Shown here one piece after another: positions 62,442 through 64,000 of a stretch of DNA of 64,000 nucleotides. A program made the position numbers and the translations under genes. Numbering within the stretch: position 1 is the stretch's first letter; every line of letters begins with the position of its first letter. The stretch is from positions 186,001 to 250,000 of the forward strand of contig NZ_CP155618.1 of NCBI RefSeq assembly GCF_031128465.2, given 5' to 3'. The notes under the pieces were generated by a model. The model had not been told where the DNA came from and did no database searches. It was given only the letters and a program-made list of their open reading frames with translations. Source of the stretch: Mariniflexile litorale. Its GTDB lineage: Bacteria; Bacteroidota; Bacteroidia; Flavobacteriales; Flavobacteriaceae.

Positions 62442-62667
62442 CAAAACAGATAAAACAATACTTTTTAAAGGGATTAAAACATTAATTTTCGCTTTACTAA
62501 GCTTATTTATTGGCCCTATCTTAATGACAATGGCACTTGGCGATAAAGAAAATACACTTTACATTCCTTTGTTAATTATAGCTTGCTTAATATGTGCTAT
62601 GGCTGTTTTTTTAATTTTCAAAGGTATACGTATTATCATGAACAGTATGTTTAAAAAAAACAATTAA
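62431..62667 (+). CDS. DUF6095 family small membrane protein
   Basis: The protein is 78 aa from ATG 62431, which overlaps the end of murQ by 11 bp; an upstream in-frame ATG at 62401 is less likely. Two membrane helices (about 17-33 TLIFALLSLFIGPILMTMA, 42-63 LYIPLLIIACLICAMAVFLIF) and the GPILMTMALGDKEN turn fit DUF6095, a small Flavobacteriia family of unknown function. Overlap with murQ implies translational coupling, a frequent arrangement that may reflect only transcription convenience. Confidence 0.8.
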   Translation: METNKTDKTILFKGIKTLIFALLSLFIGPILMTMALGDKENTLYIPLLIIACLICAMAVFLIFKGIRIIMNSMFKKNN

Positions 62668-62680
62668 AATGATATTTCTT

Positions 62681-63160
62681 TTAAGTGGTAGGATTATATC
62701 CAAAATCGGAATCGTTTATTGAAATATTTAAGCCTTCCATAATATAATTTATTATAGCATAATGATGAATAGTATGACTGTTCGCTTGTGAAAACAAAGC
62801 ACCATAACTATAAGTCATTTCTACTTTTCCTAAGCCCAAATCATCCGTTACTAAAACAGAATCTGTCATCGCTAAACCAAATTTATTTAAGTTATCCATG
62901 ATTGAATTTAAATATCTAGCAGCACTATCACATTCACTTTCCACTACACGATTTCTACTTCTTGTCGTTAAATCAATGATATTATTTAAGTTTACAGCAA
63001 AAATACAATCGTAAAAATCTAAAATATGTCTTAAATGAATTCCTATACTCGAATAATATGGAGCTATCGATGTATTACTAAAAGTAGCATCATTTAAATG
63101 ATCTAATAAAGGTTTAGACTTTGCTAGTGTTTTTAGTGTCGATTGTATAATAACATCCAT
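62681..63160 (-). CDS. DinB-like four-helix protein
   Basis: The 159-aa protein has an all-helical pattern with candidate metal-binding histidines: SIGIHLRHILDFYD (two His in helix 2) and SQANSHTIHHYAIINYIM (two to three His in the last helix). This His placement is that of the DinB/YfiT superfamily, which includes thiol transferases and damage-induced proteins of unknown role. It is convergent with the DUF6095 gene, only 13 bp apart. Exact chemistry is not deducible. Confidence 0.7.
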   Translation of the reverse strand: MDVIIQSTLKTLAKSKPLLDHLNDATFSNTSIAPYYSSIGIHLRHILDFYDCIFAVNLNNIIDLTTRSRNRVVESECDSAARYLNSIMDNLNKFGLAMTDSVLVTDDLGLGKVEMTYSYGALFSQANSHTIHHYAIINYIMEGLNISINDSDFGYNPTT

Positions 63161-63249
63161 AGGCTTACTAAAGTAATTAAATAATTTAAACTAAAACCAT
63201 TAGTCCAATTCAATCTCTAACCTTACTGATATGAAAAACTTAAATGTTG

Positions 63250-64000
63250 TTAAGAAATACTTTTTCCTATTTCTTCAACTACCAATCGTATCTCTCCGTA
63301 GCTAAATTTGTCATCTAATTGATTTTTTAAATCTGATAAATTTTCAAATATTTTCTTCGGAATTAACTCTAATAATTCATCATAATGCTCCTTTGACATT
63401 AGTTCTGAAACTTCTATTTCGCCCGAAGCAATAAAACTTGCCAAATGCCCGAATATTGTATTCTCATTCAGTTCACGTTCGTCAGCAATTTTTGTAATCG
63501 TTTTTCCAGATTTAAACAATTCTAAAGATGCTTTTTTTGTATCTACCTTCTTTTTCTTGGGTTGCTGTTCCTCAAAAATGTTGGCGTCTTCAGTAGTTTC
63601 AATACCATTTTCCTCACAATAAGCCCTAATCTCTTTTAAGATAACCTCACCATACTTTTTAATCCGCACATCGCCCATACCATTCACTTTTTTAAGTTCT
63701 TGCTTTGTTAATGGCAGTGTTTCACAAATTTCATACAATGTTTTTTGAGCAAAAACCTGATAATGAATTAAATCATTTTCTTGGGCAATTTCGTTTCTAA
63801 GCACACGTAACCTTTCAAATAAGTCTACATTTGTTGTACCATCTACAACCGCTTTTCGTGGTTTTTTAGGAGCTTCTTTTGTTATAAAAACTGCTTTAGC
63901 CCTTAATGCTAAAAAGGAACTTGTAGAAAAACCTTTATACAAGCTATTAAAATATAATAGTTTAATTTCTAGAAGTTCTTCTAGTGCATCACTGTTTTTA
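63250..64000 (-). CDS. Helicase-like protein, C-terminal part with HRDC and helicase HTH domains (cut by window end)
   Basis: The frame is open to base 64000, so only the last 250 codons are seen; there is no convincing start inside the window. An HRDC domain (NVDLFERLRVLRNEIAQENDL, YEICETLPLTKQELKKVNGMG) is followed by a charged linker. A HTH_40 domain (ASLELFKSGKTITKIADERELNENTIFGHL) then closes the protein, a C-terminal layout found in Bacteroidota RecQ/PIF1-like helicases. HRDC domains help DNA binding in RecQ-type helicases. The motor domains must lie upstream, outside the window. Confidence 0.8.
   Translation of the reverse strand, partial: KNSDALEELLEIKLLYFNSLYKGFSTSSFLALRAKAVFITKEAPKKPRKAVVDGTTNVDLFERLRVLRNEIAQENDLIHYQVFAQKTLYEICETLPLTKQELKKVNGMGDVRIKKYGEVILKEIRAYCEENGIETTEDANIFEEQQPKKKKVDTKKASLELFKSGKTITKIADERELNENTIFGHLASFIASGEIEVSELMSKEHYDELLELIPKKIFENLSDLKNQLDDKFSYGEIRLVVEEIGKSIS

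Overview
The window looks like the chromosome of a marine or polysaccharide-degrading member of the Flavobacteriaceae (Bacteroidota). The DNA is AT-rich, ribosome binding sites are mostly absent, and one clear promoter fits the Bacteroidota TTTG / TAnnTTTG pattern. A FecI/FecR pair sits beside a SusC-type receptor, a secreted enzyme ends in a type IX secretion tail, and many small proteins belong to families typical of this phylum. No rRNA, tRNA, CRISPR array, prophage or intact insertion sequence was found.

Region 1 (1-5.5 kb, minus strand) is the edge of a pectin-related polysaccharide utilization locus: a modular PL1 pectate lyase, an ECF sigma factor, a FecR anti-sigma factor and the 5' end of a SusC-type TonB-dependent receptor.

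Region 2 (6.3-42 kb) is the notable part: a long, mixed-strand cluster of envelope, osmotic and oxidative stress genes. It holds a YtxH / holin-like / 112-aa operon, two beta-barrel proteins, a DJ-1/PfpI protein, a GH3-like enzyme, cardiolipin synthase, a GT4 glycosyltransferase facing a GH130 mannoside phosphorylase-type enzyme, a YciE/YciF-type diiron protein, topoisomerase IB, DUF1328, PA2169/DUF2383, HPII-type catalase, an AraC regulator, BrkB/YihY, lmo0937, OsmC, a response regulator / PAS histidine kinase / response regulator set, two MscS channels, an SLC13 permease, an AI-2E family permease, Rho_N, CsbD and SYLF proteins. Such families are general-stress genes in other bacteria. Here three promoters share the 14-mer YTGAGTTAATRATC, and a 33-bp imperfect direct repeat sits in front of another unit, so a local stress regulon is plausible (inference).

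Region 3 (42-53 kb, minus strand) is outer-membrane maintenance: an MlaE-MlaF-MlaD lipid transport operon followed by an MscS gene, and overlapping tamB and tamL-like genes.

Region 4 (53-64 kb, mostly plus strand) is housekeeping and efflux: rplS with a short structured leader, a monomeric isocitrate dehydrogenase, a transposase remnant, a membrane fusion protein / FtsX-type permease / TolC operon with no ATPase gene, murQ with a promoter abutting its start codon, a DinB-like protein, and the C-terminal part of a helicase-like protein cut by the window end.

Protein functions are family-level calls made by reading motifs; no database search was run.
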